DNA of 33,684 bases from NCBI GenBank assembly GCA_905236305.1, contig CAJOPB010000048.1:1-33684 (forward strand), read 5' to 3'. Both the position numbers and the translations under genes were made by a program. The stretch is from an uncultured Oscillospiraceae bacterium (GTDB taxonomy: Bacteria > Bacillota > Clostridia > Oscillospirales > Oscillospiraceae). Below, piece by piece: positions 5,631 through 13,929 of the stretch (positions are counted from its first letter, which is position 1; each line of letters opens with the position of its first letter). The notes beneath the pieces are model-generated. The model did not search any database, was not told where the DNA came from, and worked only from the letters and a program-made list of their open reading frames with translations.

Positions 5631-7913
5631 ATGGCAGTCGTACCGGTATACAATATGGTGACGCTCCCCGATTCCAGCCTCTATCTGCAAACAGATGTAT
5701 ATAAGGCAATGACGGGCCGGGCGCCTGTAGAGAACGAAAAGGTCACGGTGATTGTGGCGCGGAAGGAGGCAAACCGGCGGGAGCTGGACAGCGACAGCTT
5801 TTTCCCCATCGGGGTCTCCGGACTGATCCGGGAGGTGAATCCCCAGGGCTATCTGCTGATCCGGCTGACCCAGCGGGTGAACCTGGACGAGGTATATGTC
5901 TATCCGGACAAGACCATCGAGCTGACCGTTTCCCGCCGGCCGGACCGGGAGGATATGGACCCCGGGGAGGCCGCTCAGAGGGTGACGGCAGTGAAGGAGG
6001 CGCTGCTGTCCTTCTCCCGGGACTTTGAGTGGGGAGAGATGCTGCGGGGCTTTATTGCCGCCTGGGAGACCCTCGGGGACGTGGGCGCGGGCATGAGCCC
6101 CTGGATGACGGACAGCAATGACGAGCGATACGCCCTTCTGGCGGAGGACAGCCAGAGGGCACGGTTTGACGCGCTGGAGGCCATGATCTATCAGAATCTG
6201 GAGCTGGCGCGGGTGCGGGTGAAGGCCCAGAGCGCCCAGCAGCAGGACCATCAGAAGCTCTATAAGGAGCAGGCGCTGCGAAAGCAGATTGCCTATCTGC
6301 AGCAGGAGCTGGACGAGATGCACCCGGAGGAGCTGACGGACCTGCGCAAGCTGGAGCTGAAAATCGAGAGCTGCGGCATGAACGAGACTGCCCGCAAGGA
6401 GGCAGGCAAGCTCATGAACCGCCTCAAGGCCGAGGGGGAGAACAGCCACGAGTCCGGAATGCTGACGGACTATCTGGAATTTCTGACCTCGCTGCCCTGG
6501 GAGCGGGAGCCGGCGAAGACCATCGCGCTGGACGAGGCGGAGCGGATTCTGGACGAGGATCACTTCGGCCTGGAAAAGGTCAAAAAACGGATTTTGGAGC
6601 AGATCGCCGTGATGCAGCTCCGGGGCAGGCAGTCCGGCTCCATTCTCCTGTTTGTGGGCGCGCCGGGCACAGGAAAGACCAGCATCGGACAGAGCATCGC
6701 CCGGGCACTGGGCAGGGAGTATGTCCGGGTGAGTCTGGGCGGTGTGCGGGACGAGGCCGACATCCGCGGGCACCGGCGCACCTATATCGGCGCCATGCCG
6801 GGGCGCATCCTGGATGGAATTCACAAATGCGGCGTGTCCAACCCGGTGATGGTGCTGGACGAGGTGGATAAGCTCTCCGCCTCCTACAACGGCGACCCTG
6901 CCAGCGCCCTGCTGGAGGTGCTGGACCCGGAGCAGAACAGCAGCTTTACCGACCACTATCTGAACGTGCCCTATGACCTCAGCGACGTGCTGTTTATCTG
7001 CACCGCAAACACCACGGACACCATTCCCGAGCCGCTGCTGAACCGGATGGAGACCATCCGCTTCCAGGGCTACACCCCCATCGAGAAGCAGGAGATCGCC
7101 CTGCGGCATCTGCTGCCCAAGGCCATGGAGGCCGCCGGACTGGGGGAGGGCGCGCTGCAGCTTTCCGGGGAGACGGTTGCCCATGTGATTGACGAATACA
7201 CCCGGGAGGCCGGCGTCCGGGGGCTGAAAAAGCGCATTGACACTCTCTGCCGCAGCGCCGCGGTAGCCCTGGTCAGGGGTGCGGAAACGCCCATTACCGT
7301 GACGCCCGCACAGCTGAGAGAATATCTGGATATGAGCCCCATCCACCAGAAATCCGTCCGGGACAGCGCCGAGCCGGGCGTGGTGACGGGGCTGGCCTGG
7401 ACCCAGGTGGGCGGCGATGTGCTCTACATAGAGACAAAGGCCACCCGGGGCAGCGGCAAGCTGACCATTACCGGACAGCTGGGGGATGTGATGAAGGAGT
7501 CCGCCCAGATTGCCGTGAGTCTGGTGAAATCCATGTATCCCGAGCAGGCCGAAGCGCTGGAAAAGGAGGACCTGCATATCCATGTGCCCGACGGCGCCAC
7601 GCCAAAGGACGGCCCCTCCGCCGGCATCACCCTGACCACGGCCCTGGCCTCTCTGGTCAGCGGCATACCGGTTCCCCCGGCGGTGGCAATGACGGGGGAG
7701 GTGTCGCTGCAGGGCAGTATAAATCCCATCGGCGGGCTGCCGGAAAAGCTGATGGCCGCCCAGCGCAGCGGCGTGAAGAAGGTGTTTATCCCCGCAGACA
7801 ATGTGGACGACCTGCGGGACGTGGCAAAGGAGGTCCGGGATAAACTGACCATTGTGCCGGTCCAGACCGTGGGCGAGGTGCTGTCCGACCTGTCCCTGCG
7901 AGGCGGAGCGTAA
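5631..7913 (+). CDS. lon: ATP-dependent protease Lon
   Basis: A 760-residue cytoplasmic AAA+ serine protease that degrades misfolded and regulatory proteins, slightly shorter than the usual 770-810. Order: N-terminal substrate domain (about 1-200), a Gln/Glu-rich coiled coil (about 200-290), an ATPase module with Walker A GAPGTGKTS (343-351) and Walker B VMVLDEVDK, and a C-terminal protease domain. The catalytic dyad is Ser663 in PKDGPSAG and Lys706 in GLPEKLMAA, with the normal 43-residue spacing. AAGGAGG lies 7 nt before the ATG. The upstream region holds two promoters, TetR-type palindromes and a CIRCE element, so control appears multilayered. The gene stands alone, ahead of a strong terminator. 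Confidence 0.97.
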   Translation: MAVVPVYNMVTLPDSSLYLQTDVYKAMTGRAPVENEKVTVIVARKEANRRELDSDSFFPIGVSGLIREVNPQGYLLIRLTQRVNLDEVYVYPDKTIELTVSRRPDREDMDPGEAAQRVTAVKEALLSFSRDFEWGEMLRGFIAAWETLGDVGAGMSPWMTDSNDERYALLAEDSQRARFDALEAMIYQNLELARVRVKAQSAQQQDHQKLYKEQALRKQIAYLQQELDEMHPEELTDLRKLELKIESCGMNETARKEAGKLMNRLKAEGENSHESGMLTDYLEFLTSLPWEREPAKTIALDEAERILDEDHFGLEKVKKRILEQIAVMQLRGRQSGSILLFVGAPGTGKTSIGQSIARALGREYVRVSLGGVRDEADIRGHRRTYIGAMPGRILDGIHKCGVSNPVMVLDEVDKLSASYNGDPASALLEVLDPEQNSSFTDHYLNVPYDLSDVLFICTANTTDTIPEPLLNRMETIRFQGYTPIEKQEIALRHLLPKAMEAAGLGEGALQLSGETVAHVIDEYTREAGVRGLKKRIDTLCRSAAVALVRGAETPITVTPAQLREYLDMSPIHQKSVRDSAEPGVVTGLAWTQVGGDVLYIETKATRGSGKLTITGQLGDVMKESAQIAVSLVKSMYPEQAEALEKEDLHIHVPDGATPKDGPSAGITLTTALASLVSGIPVPPAVAMTGEVSLQGSINPIGGLPEKLMAAQRSGVKKVFIPADNVDDLRDVAKEVRDKLTIVPVQTVGEVLSDLSLRGGA

Positions 7914-7953
7914 TTCCGCGGGACACATAGCGGCAGCAGCAAAAGAAAATCGG

Positions 7954-7996
7954 GAGCGCGGAACAGCCCACGGGCTGTTCCGCGCTCTCCATTTTT
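7954..7996. terminator. Bidirectional terminator after lon
   Basis: 16-bp perfect arms (7954-7969 and 7972-7987) are followed by ATTTTT. It lies 40 bp after the lon stop and just before the end of the convergent SLH gene, so it can serve both. Confidence 0.85.
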
Positions 7997-8005
7997 GCTT
8001 TGTGT

Positions 8006-9046
8006 TTAAGCCAGACGTGTCAGCAGGCGCAGCGCGATGACCATTGCCTCCTGCCGGGACAGCGTCTCCCCCGGGGAAAACCGGTTTTCTCCCGTGCCCT
8101 GCACCAGACCTGCCGCGGCCATGCGGCGGACGCTGTCCGCTGCCCAGGTGCTGACCTTTTCGCTGTCGGCAAAGGGGCTGCCCGGCTCCGAAATTACGGT
8201 ACCAGGCGCAAGCACATTCCAGGTCCGGTCCAGCATGACGGCGCCCTGCTCCCGGGTCAGAGCGCCAAAGGGGGAAAAGGTGCTGGAGGAGGAGCCGAGA
8301 GTGATGCCCAGCGCATAGGCCTGCAGCACCTCCGGGTTCTCCGTGTCGGCAAAGGGGTTTTGTCCGGCGAGCTTTTCCGCCGGGGGCAGGTCCTGCCCGG
8401 CGGCGGATATGACGCGGACGCAGACCCCGGCGAATTCCTCCCGGGTGATGGGCAGCCGCAGGTCAGATTCCAGAAGTGTCGGGGAGAACAGTCCGGCGGC
8501 CTCCGCCTCCTGCAGCTCCGGCTTTGCCCAGTCCGCGCAGAGCAGGACAGTCTCCGGCGCAGCATCCTCTGTCTCCTCCTCCTCCGCGGCCTCTCCCCGC
8601 AGCTCGTATATCCCCTTGCCGCCGGCCTGGTCGTTGGTGCTCCAGGTCTTGTAGTCCGAGTCTACAATGCGGTAGGTGTGCTCCGGCTGCAGCACAACCT
8701 TGGGAAAAATATCCCAGCAGGCGTCCTTCACGCCCTCCTCCGTGCGGCCCGCAGCCTTCCAGGTGCCGATCGCTTTTCCGTCCTCCATCAGCGTGATTTT
8801 TCCGGGGGCTTTCCCCTTGCCGTAGTTCCAGTGGAGGGTGGTGAGGGCCTGGAGCAGCATTTCCCGGTTTACCGCGAATTCCGCCTCATATTTCGGATTG
8901 TTGTCCAGAGCATAGCGGTTGCGGTTGGTGAGCACGAGCGGGTAATCCTCCGCGCGCTCCTGCCGGGTCTCCGCCCCGGCGGCGGAAAGCAGCGGCAGCG
9001 TCAGCAGCGCCAGAAGCAGCAGCAGGGAGAGCAATCTGTGTTTCAT
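8006..9046 (-). CDS. Secreted protein with S-layer homology domains
   Basis: A 346-residue precursor. The N-terminus MKHR, followed by a Leu-rich hydrophobic run and AAGA, is a clear signal peptide. A middle domain of about 140 residues, with no family I recognise (Trp-rich: LHWNYGKG, GTWKAAGR), is followed by a short Glu-rich linker. Three SLH units cover about residues 170-346: the first is degenerate, the second contains NPFADTENPEVLQAYALGI, and the third contains SPFADSEKVSTWAADSVRRM. SLH domains anchor proteins non-covalently to pyruvylated cell-wall polymers. The ATG at 9046 is preferred because GGAGGAGG lies about 12 nt upstream. It is convergent with lon and divergent from azlC. Surface location is well supported; the function is unknown. 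Confidence 0.9.
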   Translation of the reverse strand: MKHRLLSLLLLLALLTLPLLSAAGAETRQERAEDYPLVLTNRNRYALDNNPKYEAEFAVNREMLLQALTTLHWNYGKGKAPGKITLMEDGKAIGTWKAAGRTEEGVKDACWDIFPKVVLQPEHTYRIVDSDYKTWSTNDQAGGKGIYELRGEAAEEEETEDAAPETVLLCADWAKPELQEAEAAGLFSPTLLESDLRLPITREEFAGVCVRVISAAGQDLPPAEKLAGQNPFADTENPEVLQAYALGITLGSSSSTFSPFGALTREQGAVMLDRTWNVLAPGTVISEPGSPFADSEKVSTWAADSVRRMAAAGLVQGTGENRFSPGETLSRQEAMVIALRLLTRLA

Positions 9047-9140
9047 ATATGGGTGTTCCTCCTCCGTATCTTCAGAAACAGGCATGCATCCTTATCAATG
9101 GCCATATGGCCGCCTGCTTCTGTATTATACGCGCGGGCAG

Positions 9141-9182
9141 AACTATAGTAAACGACAAAAATATTTGCCGTTTACTATAGTT
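9141..9182. repeat. Perfect 14-bp inverted repeat in a divergent intergenic region
   Basis: AACTATAGTAAACG (9141-9154) is mirrored at 9169-9182 around a 14-nt AT-rich loop; allowing one bulge and one mismatch the pairing extends further. It lies between the divergent SLH and azlC genes, so it is not an ordinary terminator. It could be an operator, a leader hairpin or a small mobile-element remnant. The remainder of 9047-9381 shows only the azlC promoter. Confidence 0.6.
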
Positions 9183-9277
9183 GCAGGCGCAGCAGCGCAC
9201 AGCGGCGGCTGCGCTGCATTACACTGGTGGTGCGCCATAGGGCGCAGGGATGTTTTCCCGGGAAGTGCTTTTTCCGC

Positions 9278-9306
9278 TTGCGTTTGGTCGAATTTTCGTA
9301 TATGCT
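9278..9306 (+). promoter_or_regulatory. Probable azlCD promoter
   Basis: TTGCGT (9278-9283), a 17-bp spacer and TATGCT (9301-9306) lie about 75 bp before azlC. Confidence 0.5.
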
Positions 9307-9381
9307 ATAGCGGCAAACCGAAAACTGACGGGCGCGTCCGGGAGAATGGCCGCGGGGACCGTATTGTGAGGTGGATGTGAT

Positions 9382-10074
9382 ATGCAGGGGAAGGGCCGGA
9401 TCGTCCGGCAGGCTTTTTTCAAGTCCCTGCCCGTGATGGCGGGATATATCGTCCTGGGGATCGGCTTCGGCATCCTGCTGCGGGACGCGGGGTATGGCGT
9501 GGCGTGGGCCTTTGCAATGAGCGCCTTCATCTACGCGGGCTCGATGCAGTTTGTCGGTGTGAGCCTGATCGCCGGGGGGGCTTCCGTCCTCACGACAGCC
9601 CTCACAACCTTCATGGTGAACGCGCGCCATCTTTTCTACAGCATCTCCATGATTGCGCTGTACAGGGACGCCGGAAAATACAAGCCGTATATGATTTTTG
9701 CCCTGACGGATGAGACCTACTCCCTCGTCTGTGACGGAAAAACGCCGGATGCGGAGACGGCGGAGCTCTACAGATTTCTGGTCTCGCTGTTCGACCACGC
9801 CTACTGGATCGCGGGCAGCGTCATCGGGAGCCTGCTCGGCGCCATATTGCCGTTCTCTACCGCGGGAATCGAGTTTTCCATGACCGCGCTTTTTGTGGCC
9901 GCCTTCACCCAGCAGTGGCTTGCGTCCCGGGACCATCTCCCGGCGCTGACCGGCCTGCTCTGCACATTGGCGTGCCTGCTGATTTTTGGCCGCGAACGGT
10001 TTCTGATCCCTGCCATGCTGCTCATCACACTGGTCCTGACGCTGCTGCGCGGCAGAAAGGCGGTGGAGACATGA
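9382..10074 (+). CDS. azlC: AzlC family branched-chain amino-acid exporter, large subunit
   Basis: A 230-residue membrane protein with several hydrophobic helices. Family hallmarks are the early GYIVLGIGFGILLRDAG helix, YAGSMQFVGVSLI, and FMVNARHLFYSISM, which is highly conserved in AzlC. Together with AzlD it exports branched-chain amino acids or their analogues across the cytoplasmic membrane. GAGGTGG lies about 10 nt before the ATG. Its stop overlaps the azlD start (ATGA), so the two are translationally coupled. No Lrp-type regulator is adjacent. Confidence 0.93.
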   Translation: MQGKGRIVRQAFFKSLPVMAGYIVLGIGFGILLRDAGYGVAWAFAMSAFIYAGSMQFVGVSLIAGGASVLTTALTTFMVNARHLFYSISMIALYRDAGKYKPYMIFALTDETYSLVCDGKTPDAETAELYRFLVSLFDHAYWIAGSVIGSLLGAILPFSTAGIEFSMTALFVAAFTQQWLASRDHLPALTGLLCTLACLLIFGRERFLIPAMLLITLVLTLLRGRKAVET

Positions 10075-10382
10075 GGAGCGCCGTTCTGGTCGCGGTCATG
10101 GCGCTGGTCACAATCGCGCTGCGCTTTCTGCCCTTCCTGGTGTTTCGGAAGCAGACCCCACCGTATATCGCCTACCTCGGCAGGGTTCTCCCCCCGGCAA
10201 TTATCGGAATGCTGGTGATCTATTGCCTGAAGGATGTCCGCCTGTCCGCGGCGCCCTTCGGCCTGCCGGAGCTGCTTGCGGCGGCAGGCGTGGTCGGGAT
10301 GCAGATATGGAAACGAAATTCCATTCTGAGCATACTCGCCGGGACGGCGCTTTATATGGTGCTGATCCGCCTGATGGTATAG
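10071..10382 (+). CDS. azlD: AzlD family branched-chain amino-acid exporter, small subunit
   Basis: A 103-residue membrane protein with three to four hydrophobic helices. Family marks are TIALRFLPFLVF near the start and LGRVLPPAIIGMLVIYCL in the middle. The ATG at 10071 overlaps the azlC stop by four bases, which fixes the start; a longer reading further upstream would lie inside azlC. It works as the obligate partner of AzlC. Confidence 0.92.
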   Translation: MRSAVLVAVMALVTIALRFLPFLVFRKQTPPYIAYLGRVLPPAIIGMLVIYCLKDVRLSAAPFGLPELLAAAGVVGMQIWKRNSILSILAGTALYMVLIRLMV

Positions 10383-10430
10383 CAGCGCGCAGAAAAACGA
10401 AGCGCTGCCGTCTGGCGGCCTTCCCCCGGG

Positions 10431-10970
10431 TCATATCAGGGCGGCGACCTCCGCCTCAAAGCTCGCGGGCTCGCTGGTGGGAGGGAACCGCTTTACCACA
10501 TTGCCCTCCCGGTCCACCAGGAACTTGGTGAAATTCCACTTGATGTCGCCCGGTTTTTTGTTTGTGGTGCTGATCTTTGCGACAACTCCCATGGCGGCCT
10601 TGTTTTTAAAACCATGGATTTCCTCGTCGGGCTGCCGGCTTTTCAGATAGGTGTACAGCGGCTCCTCGCTGTCGCCGTTTACGTCGATCTTCGCCAGCTG
10701 GTCAAAGCTGGTCTGATAGTGCAGCGTGCAGAATTCGTGGATCTCGTCCTCACTCCCCGGGGCCTGGTGTCCGAACTGGTTGCAGGGGAAGTCCAGAATT
10801 TCAAGCCCCTGCTCATGATACTTTTTGTAGAGGTTCTCCAGTCCCTCGTACTGCGGCGTAAAGCCGCAGCCGGTGGCCGTGTTGACGATCAGCAGCACCC
10901 TGCCCTTCAGGTCGGCCAGATTCAGCGTTTCACCCCCGCGGGCCCTGACGGTGTAATCGTAAATGCTCAT
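10431..10970 (-). CDS. Glutathione peroxidase-family (thiol) peroxidase
   Basis: A 179-residue soluble enzyme of normal family length. The peroxidatic site is Cys35 in NTATGCGFTPQY, a cysteine replacing the selenocysteine of animal enzymes. The other tetrad motifs are present: FPCNQFGHQ and KWNFTKFLVD. Bacterial Cys versions usually reduce hydroperoxides with thioredoxin rather than glutathione, so the name overstates the donor. In an anaerobe its role would be peroxide defence. AGGAGG lies 10 nt before the ATG. It is convergent with azlCD, and its promoter region contains a perfect 18-bp palindrome. Confidence 0.95.
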   Translation of the reverse strand: MSIYDYTVRARGGETLNLADLKGRVLLIVNTATGCGFTPQYEGLENLYKKYHEQGLEILDFPCNQFGHQAPGSEDEIHEFCTLHYQTSFDQLAKIDVNGDSEEPLYTYLKSRQPDEEIHGFKNKAAMGVVAKISTTNKKPGDIKWNFTKFLVDREGNVVKRFPPTSEPASFEAEVAALI

Positions 10971-11028
10971 GCCGGTGTCCTCCTTAATGAAATAATATTC
11001 GGTTCCACATGCTCAGCTCGTGACCTCT

Positions 11029-11055
11029 TATATAGTATACTATATACCGTATTCT
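11029..11055 (-). promoter_or_regulatory. Glutathione peroxidase promoter with 18-bp palindrome
   Basis: The perfect palindrome TATATAGTATACTATATA spans 11029-11046 and contains candidate -10 hexamers on the minus strand (TATACT or TACTAT). TTTACA about 17 bp upstream of TACTAT may be the -35. The symmetry suggests an operator overlapping the promoter, but AT-rich promoters can be palindromic by chance. Confidence 0.45.
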
Positions 11056-11080
11056 GTAAAGATAATCATTTTTGCCTGTC

Positions 11081-11165
11081 ATCCCCTGCTGTTCAGACGC
11101 CCCGGCGTCTGAACAGCAGGGGATGCACTGCGCTGTGCGCACGCCCTTTCTTGCGGGGGACGCCG
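11081..11165 (+). repeat. Palindromic repeat family 1, copy 2
   Basis: 21-bp perfect arms (11081-11101 and 11104-11124), core CAGACGCC/GGCGTCTG, are followed by a conserved tail reading CACTGCGCTG, then GCGCACGCCC, then TTTCTTGCGGGGGACGC. The same tail follows the copy at 27966. It lies in the 11.0-11.4 kb gap between the glutathione peroxidase gene and the end of cobS; no gene was found in that gap. Confidence 0.85.
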
Positions 11166-11210
11166 GTCGCACACTTCGGACGCTGCGCGCCTGCGGCGCG
11201 ATAAAAGGAT

Positions 11211-11378
11211 TTTTATACTAGTCTTCCATAAAACGCTGTGAAGCGTTTTTATAGCGCCGAAGGCGCGTCGAAGACTGCATGAGACGTGTTTTGCGCCTTT
11301 TGGCGCAAAACGGGCAGCACGCCTTGGCGTGATGACTTTTCCATAAAACATCGTGTTTTATGGAAAAATAGTATTAAA
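11211..11378. mobile_element. MITE-like element, full copy (repeat family 2)
   Basis: 24-nt terminal inverted repeats (11211-11234 and 11355-11378) agree at 21 of 24 positions, ending in TTCCATAAAAC inward. The direct repeat AAAGGAT lies at 11204-11210 and 11376-11382, a possible target duplication that slightly overlaps the right terminus. The interior has several small hairpins (CGCTGTGAAGCG, GCGCCGAAGGCGC, TTTTGCGCC/GGCGCAAAA) and no coding capacity. Related pieces lie at 26811 and 30089. Confidence 0.72.
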
Positions 11379-11421
11379 GGATGAAAGCTTCTTTATAGAA
11401 GCTGCGTATGAATACAGTCTC

Positions 11422-12192
11422 TCAAAGAAGGCTCCCGATCCAGGCGCCCAGCAGCACCATCAGCTCGCACAGCACCAGAAAAAAACCCGCCGTATCCCCG
11501 GTGACGCCGCCGAACAGCCGCCGGGCCAGGGCACGGTAGGCAGGTACCCAGGCCAGCGCCAGAGCTGCGGCACAGCCCCCCGGCACCGGGGAGAGCAATA
11601 TCATTCCCCCGCAGCCGGCCAGGGCAAATATCCCCGAGGCCGCCAGGGTAAAGCGCCGGCGGGCCGGCGCCGTGTAGGCGTAGAGCATCCCCGCGTGCCG
11701 GGCGCTGGGCATGGTGACGGCGCAGAGCGCCGAGAGCCCCCGGGACAGCACATATCCCGGCCCCACCGCCAGCAAAGCGCGCGGGTCCTCCAGACCGTAG
11801 AGCTCCGTAAACAGCCCCAGGCTGACCAGCAGGCAAACCGCACAGTAGATCACCGCAAAGGCCCCGCAGTTGGGGTCCTTCAATATCTCCAGCTTTCGCT
11901 CCCGGGACTGATGGGAGGAGATGGCGTCCACCGTGTCCATATAGCCGTCCAGGTGGATGCCGCCGGTCAGCAGCAGCGGCAGGCACACCGCAACCGCCCC
12001 AAACAGCACTCCGCCGCAGCCCAGGGCCCGGCAGAGCACGTACCAGAGGGTCAAAAGCAGCCCGCAGGCCGCTCCCACCGCCGGAAACAGCCCCAGCACC
12101 CGGGAGGAAACTCCGTCATCCCAGCGGAACCGGGGCATGGGAATGGCGCTGTAGGTCGAAAAAGCCGCCCCCAGCGCCCGAAGCCAGACCAT
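11422..12192 (-). CDS. cobS: Adenosylcobinamide-GDP ribazoletransferase (cobalamin synthase)
   Basis: A 256-residue integral membrane enzyme joining adenosylcobinamide-GDP to alpha-ribazole, the late step of B12 assembly. The family signature LLTGGIHLDGYMDTVDA is present, as are SRERKLEILKDPNCGAFAV and the C-terminal GGVTGDTAG. The ATG at 12192 has the ideal site AAGGAGGTGG a few bases upstream; an ATG at 12213 lies inside cbiB. It is the last gene of the cobalamin run. No clear terminator is visible before the intergenic repeats. Confidence 0.94.
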   Translation of the reverse strand: MVWLRALGAAFSTYSAIPMPRFRWDDGVSSRVLGLFPAVGAACGLLLTLWYVLCRALGCGGVLFGAVAVCLPLLLTGGIHLDGYMDTVDAISSHQSRERKLEILKDPNCGAFAVIYCAVCLLVSLGLFTELYGLEDPRALLAVGPGYVLSRGLSALCAVTMPSARHAGMLYAYTAPARRRFTLAASGIFALAGCGGMILLSPVPGGCAAALALAWVPAYRALARRLFGGVTGDTAGFFLVLCELMVLLGAWIGSLL

Positions 12193-12206
12193 GGCCTCCA
12201 CCTCCT

Positions 12207-13187
12207 TCACCATGACCAGAACAGAATCAAAATCCGCAGCCCAAGGGCCAGAGGCAGCGCCAGCAGCGCCGCGGCATACAGCAGCCGGCAGGCCCGGGGA
12301 ATGTCGTCATGGACAATCTCCCGCTGCGTATCCCCGATGAAGGGCTTTTTGTGCAAAACCCCGTGATACCATGCGTCCCCTGCCAGCCGCAGCCCCAGCA
12401 GCCCGGCGCAGACGCTCTCCGTCTGGGCGGAATTGGGGCTGGCGTGGCAATAGCGGTCCCGGCGAAATATCCGCCAGCCGTTTTTCACATCCATCCCCAG
12501 CAGAGCGCCCGCCGCCAGCAGAAGCAGCGCCGACAGCCGCGCGGGGATAAAATTGAACACGTCGTCCAGCTTTGCCGGGAAAAAACCGATGTCCCGATAG
12601 GGGGGATCGGTATAGCCCAGCATGGAGTCCATGGTGTTCACTGCCTTGTAGAAAAATCCCAGGGGCGCGCCGCCCAGGGCGAGATACAGCAGCGGCGCAA
12701 GCACCCCGTCGGAGCTGTTTTCCGCCACGGTCTCCACCGCAGCTCTGGTTACCCCCGCCTCGTCCAGCAGGGCTGTGTCCCGCCCCACGATCATCCCCAC
12801 GGCCCGGCGGGACCGGGCCAGATCCCCGGACTCCAGCGCGGCCCACACCTTCATGCTCTCGTCCCGCAGAGATTTCGTGGCCAGGATCTGCCAGCACATC
12901 AGGCTCTCCGCGCCCAGCCGCAGCCAGGGGCTGACCCTTCCGCAGAGCCACAGCACTGCCAGAGGCAGAATGGTCGAGACTGCCGCGGTCAGCAGCCACA
13001 GCACGGCCCCCGCCAGCCGCTCTCCGCCGGGTGTCTTGGGAAACAGACGCCGCAGCAGCCGTTCCAGAGCGGAGATCAGTCTTCCGATTCCCACCACCGG
13101 ATGGGGCAGGCCGTGGGGGTCCCCCACAATCAGGTCCATCACAAAGCCCAGGGGCAGCGGCAGCGCCCCCCAGAGGAATTCCGGCAT
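12207..13187 (-). CDS. cbiB: Adenosylcobinamide-phosphate synthase
   Basis: A 326-residue membrane protein that attaches the aminopropanol (phosphate) arm to adenosylcobyric acid. Family marks: the N-terminal DLIVGDPHGLPHPVVGIGRLI, the central VETVAENSSDGVLAPL, and YKAVNTMDSMLGY. It lies five bases or fewer after cbiH, and its stop overlaps the region ahead of cobS. CbiB with CobS gives the lower-ligand assembly end; the CobU and CobT partners are not in this window. Confidence 0.94.
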   Translation of the reverse strand: MPEFLWGALPLPLGFVMDLIVGDPHGLPHPVVGIGRLISALERLLRRLFPKTPGGERLAGAVLWLLTAAVSTILPLAVLWLCGRVSPWLRLGAESLMCWQILATKSLRDESMKVWAALESGDLARSRRAVGMIVGRDTALLDEAGVTRAAVETVAENSSDGVLAPLLYLALGGAPLGFFYKAVNTMDSMLGYTDPPYRDIGFFPAKLDDVFNFIPARLSALLLLAAGALLGMDVKNGWRIFRRDRYCHASPNSAQTESVCAGLLGLRLAGDAWYHGVLHKKPFIGDTQREIVHDDIPRACRLLYAAALLALPLALGLRILILFWSW

Positions 13188-13191
13188 CGCC

Positions 13192-13929
13192 TCAGTCCTC
13201 CCGATAGCCCCGGGGGGTCAGCATGTTGCCCCCCACCAGCCGGGTGGCGGAATTGCCGATAAACACGGTGCAGAACATATCCGCCTCCCGCGTCCCCAGC
13301 TCTCCCAGGGTGCAGAATTCCCGGGACTCCCCCGGGCGGCCGATGCTGCGGGCAATGCCGCAAAGACGCTCCCGCGGCAGCGTGCGCAGCAATATCTCGC
13401 AGGCCCGCCGCAGGTGCTCCGGCCTGCCGCGGCTGGCAGGGTTGTAGAGCACGACGGAAAAGTCCGCCGCTGCCGCTGCCGTCAGCCGTGCTTCGATGGT
13501 CTCCCAGGGGGTCAGCCGGTCGCTGAGGCTGATGACGCAGAAGTCGTGGGTCAGCGGCGCACCGAGCAGCGCGCCGCCGCTGCACGCCGCGGTGAGGCCG
13601 GGAATCACCGTGATCTCCGGCAGCGTATCCTCTCCCCGCAGGGCGTAGACCAGCGCGGCCATACCGTATATGCCGCTGTCCCCGGAACAGACCAGCGCCA
13701 CCGTTTTGCCCGCCCGGGCCGCCTCCAGCGCCATGCGGCAGCGGTCCGCCTCCCTTGTCATGGGGGTGGTGGCATATTCCTTTCCCGGATAACGGTCCCG
13801 GATCAGGTCCACATAGACAGAGTACCCCACGATGGTGTCACATTCCTCCAACGCCCGGTCCGCCCGAAGCGTCATATCCTCATAAGCTCCGGGGCCGAGC
13901 CCCACCACATACAGCTTTCCCTCAGTCAA
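13192..13929 (-). CDS. cbiH: Cobalt-precorrin-3B C17-methyltransferase
   Basis: A 245-residue SAM-dependent tetrapyrrole methylase that methylates C17 and triggers ring contraction. Marks: the N-terminal LYVVGLGPG loop, CSGDSGIYGMA, and LYNPASRGRPEHL. The likely start is a TTG at 13929, because GGAGGTG stands five bases before it and it overlaps the cbiG stop. An ATG at 13956 would lie inside cbiG with no ribosome site. The rare TTG start may lower its level. Confidence 0.93.
   Translation of the reverse strand: MTEGKLYVVGLGPGAYEDMTLRADRALEECDTIVGYSVYVDLIRDRYPGKEYATTPMTREADRCRMALEAARAGKTVALVCSGDSGIYGMAALVYALRGEDTLPEITVIPGLTAACSGGALLGAPLTHDFCVISLSDRLTPWETIEARLTAAAAADFSVVLYNPASRGRPEHLRRACEILLRTLPRERLCGIARSIGRPGESREFCTLGELGTREADMFCTVFIGNSATRLVGGNMLTPRGYRED

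Noticed and set aside
5568..7928. 786-codon open frame antisense to lon
   Set aside because: It mirrors lon exactly and has low-complexity composition; lon has all catalytic motifs, a ribosome site and regulatory signals.
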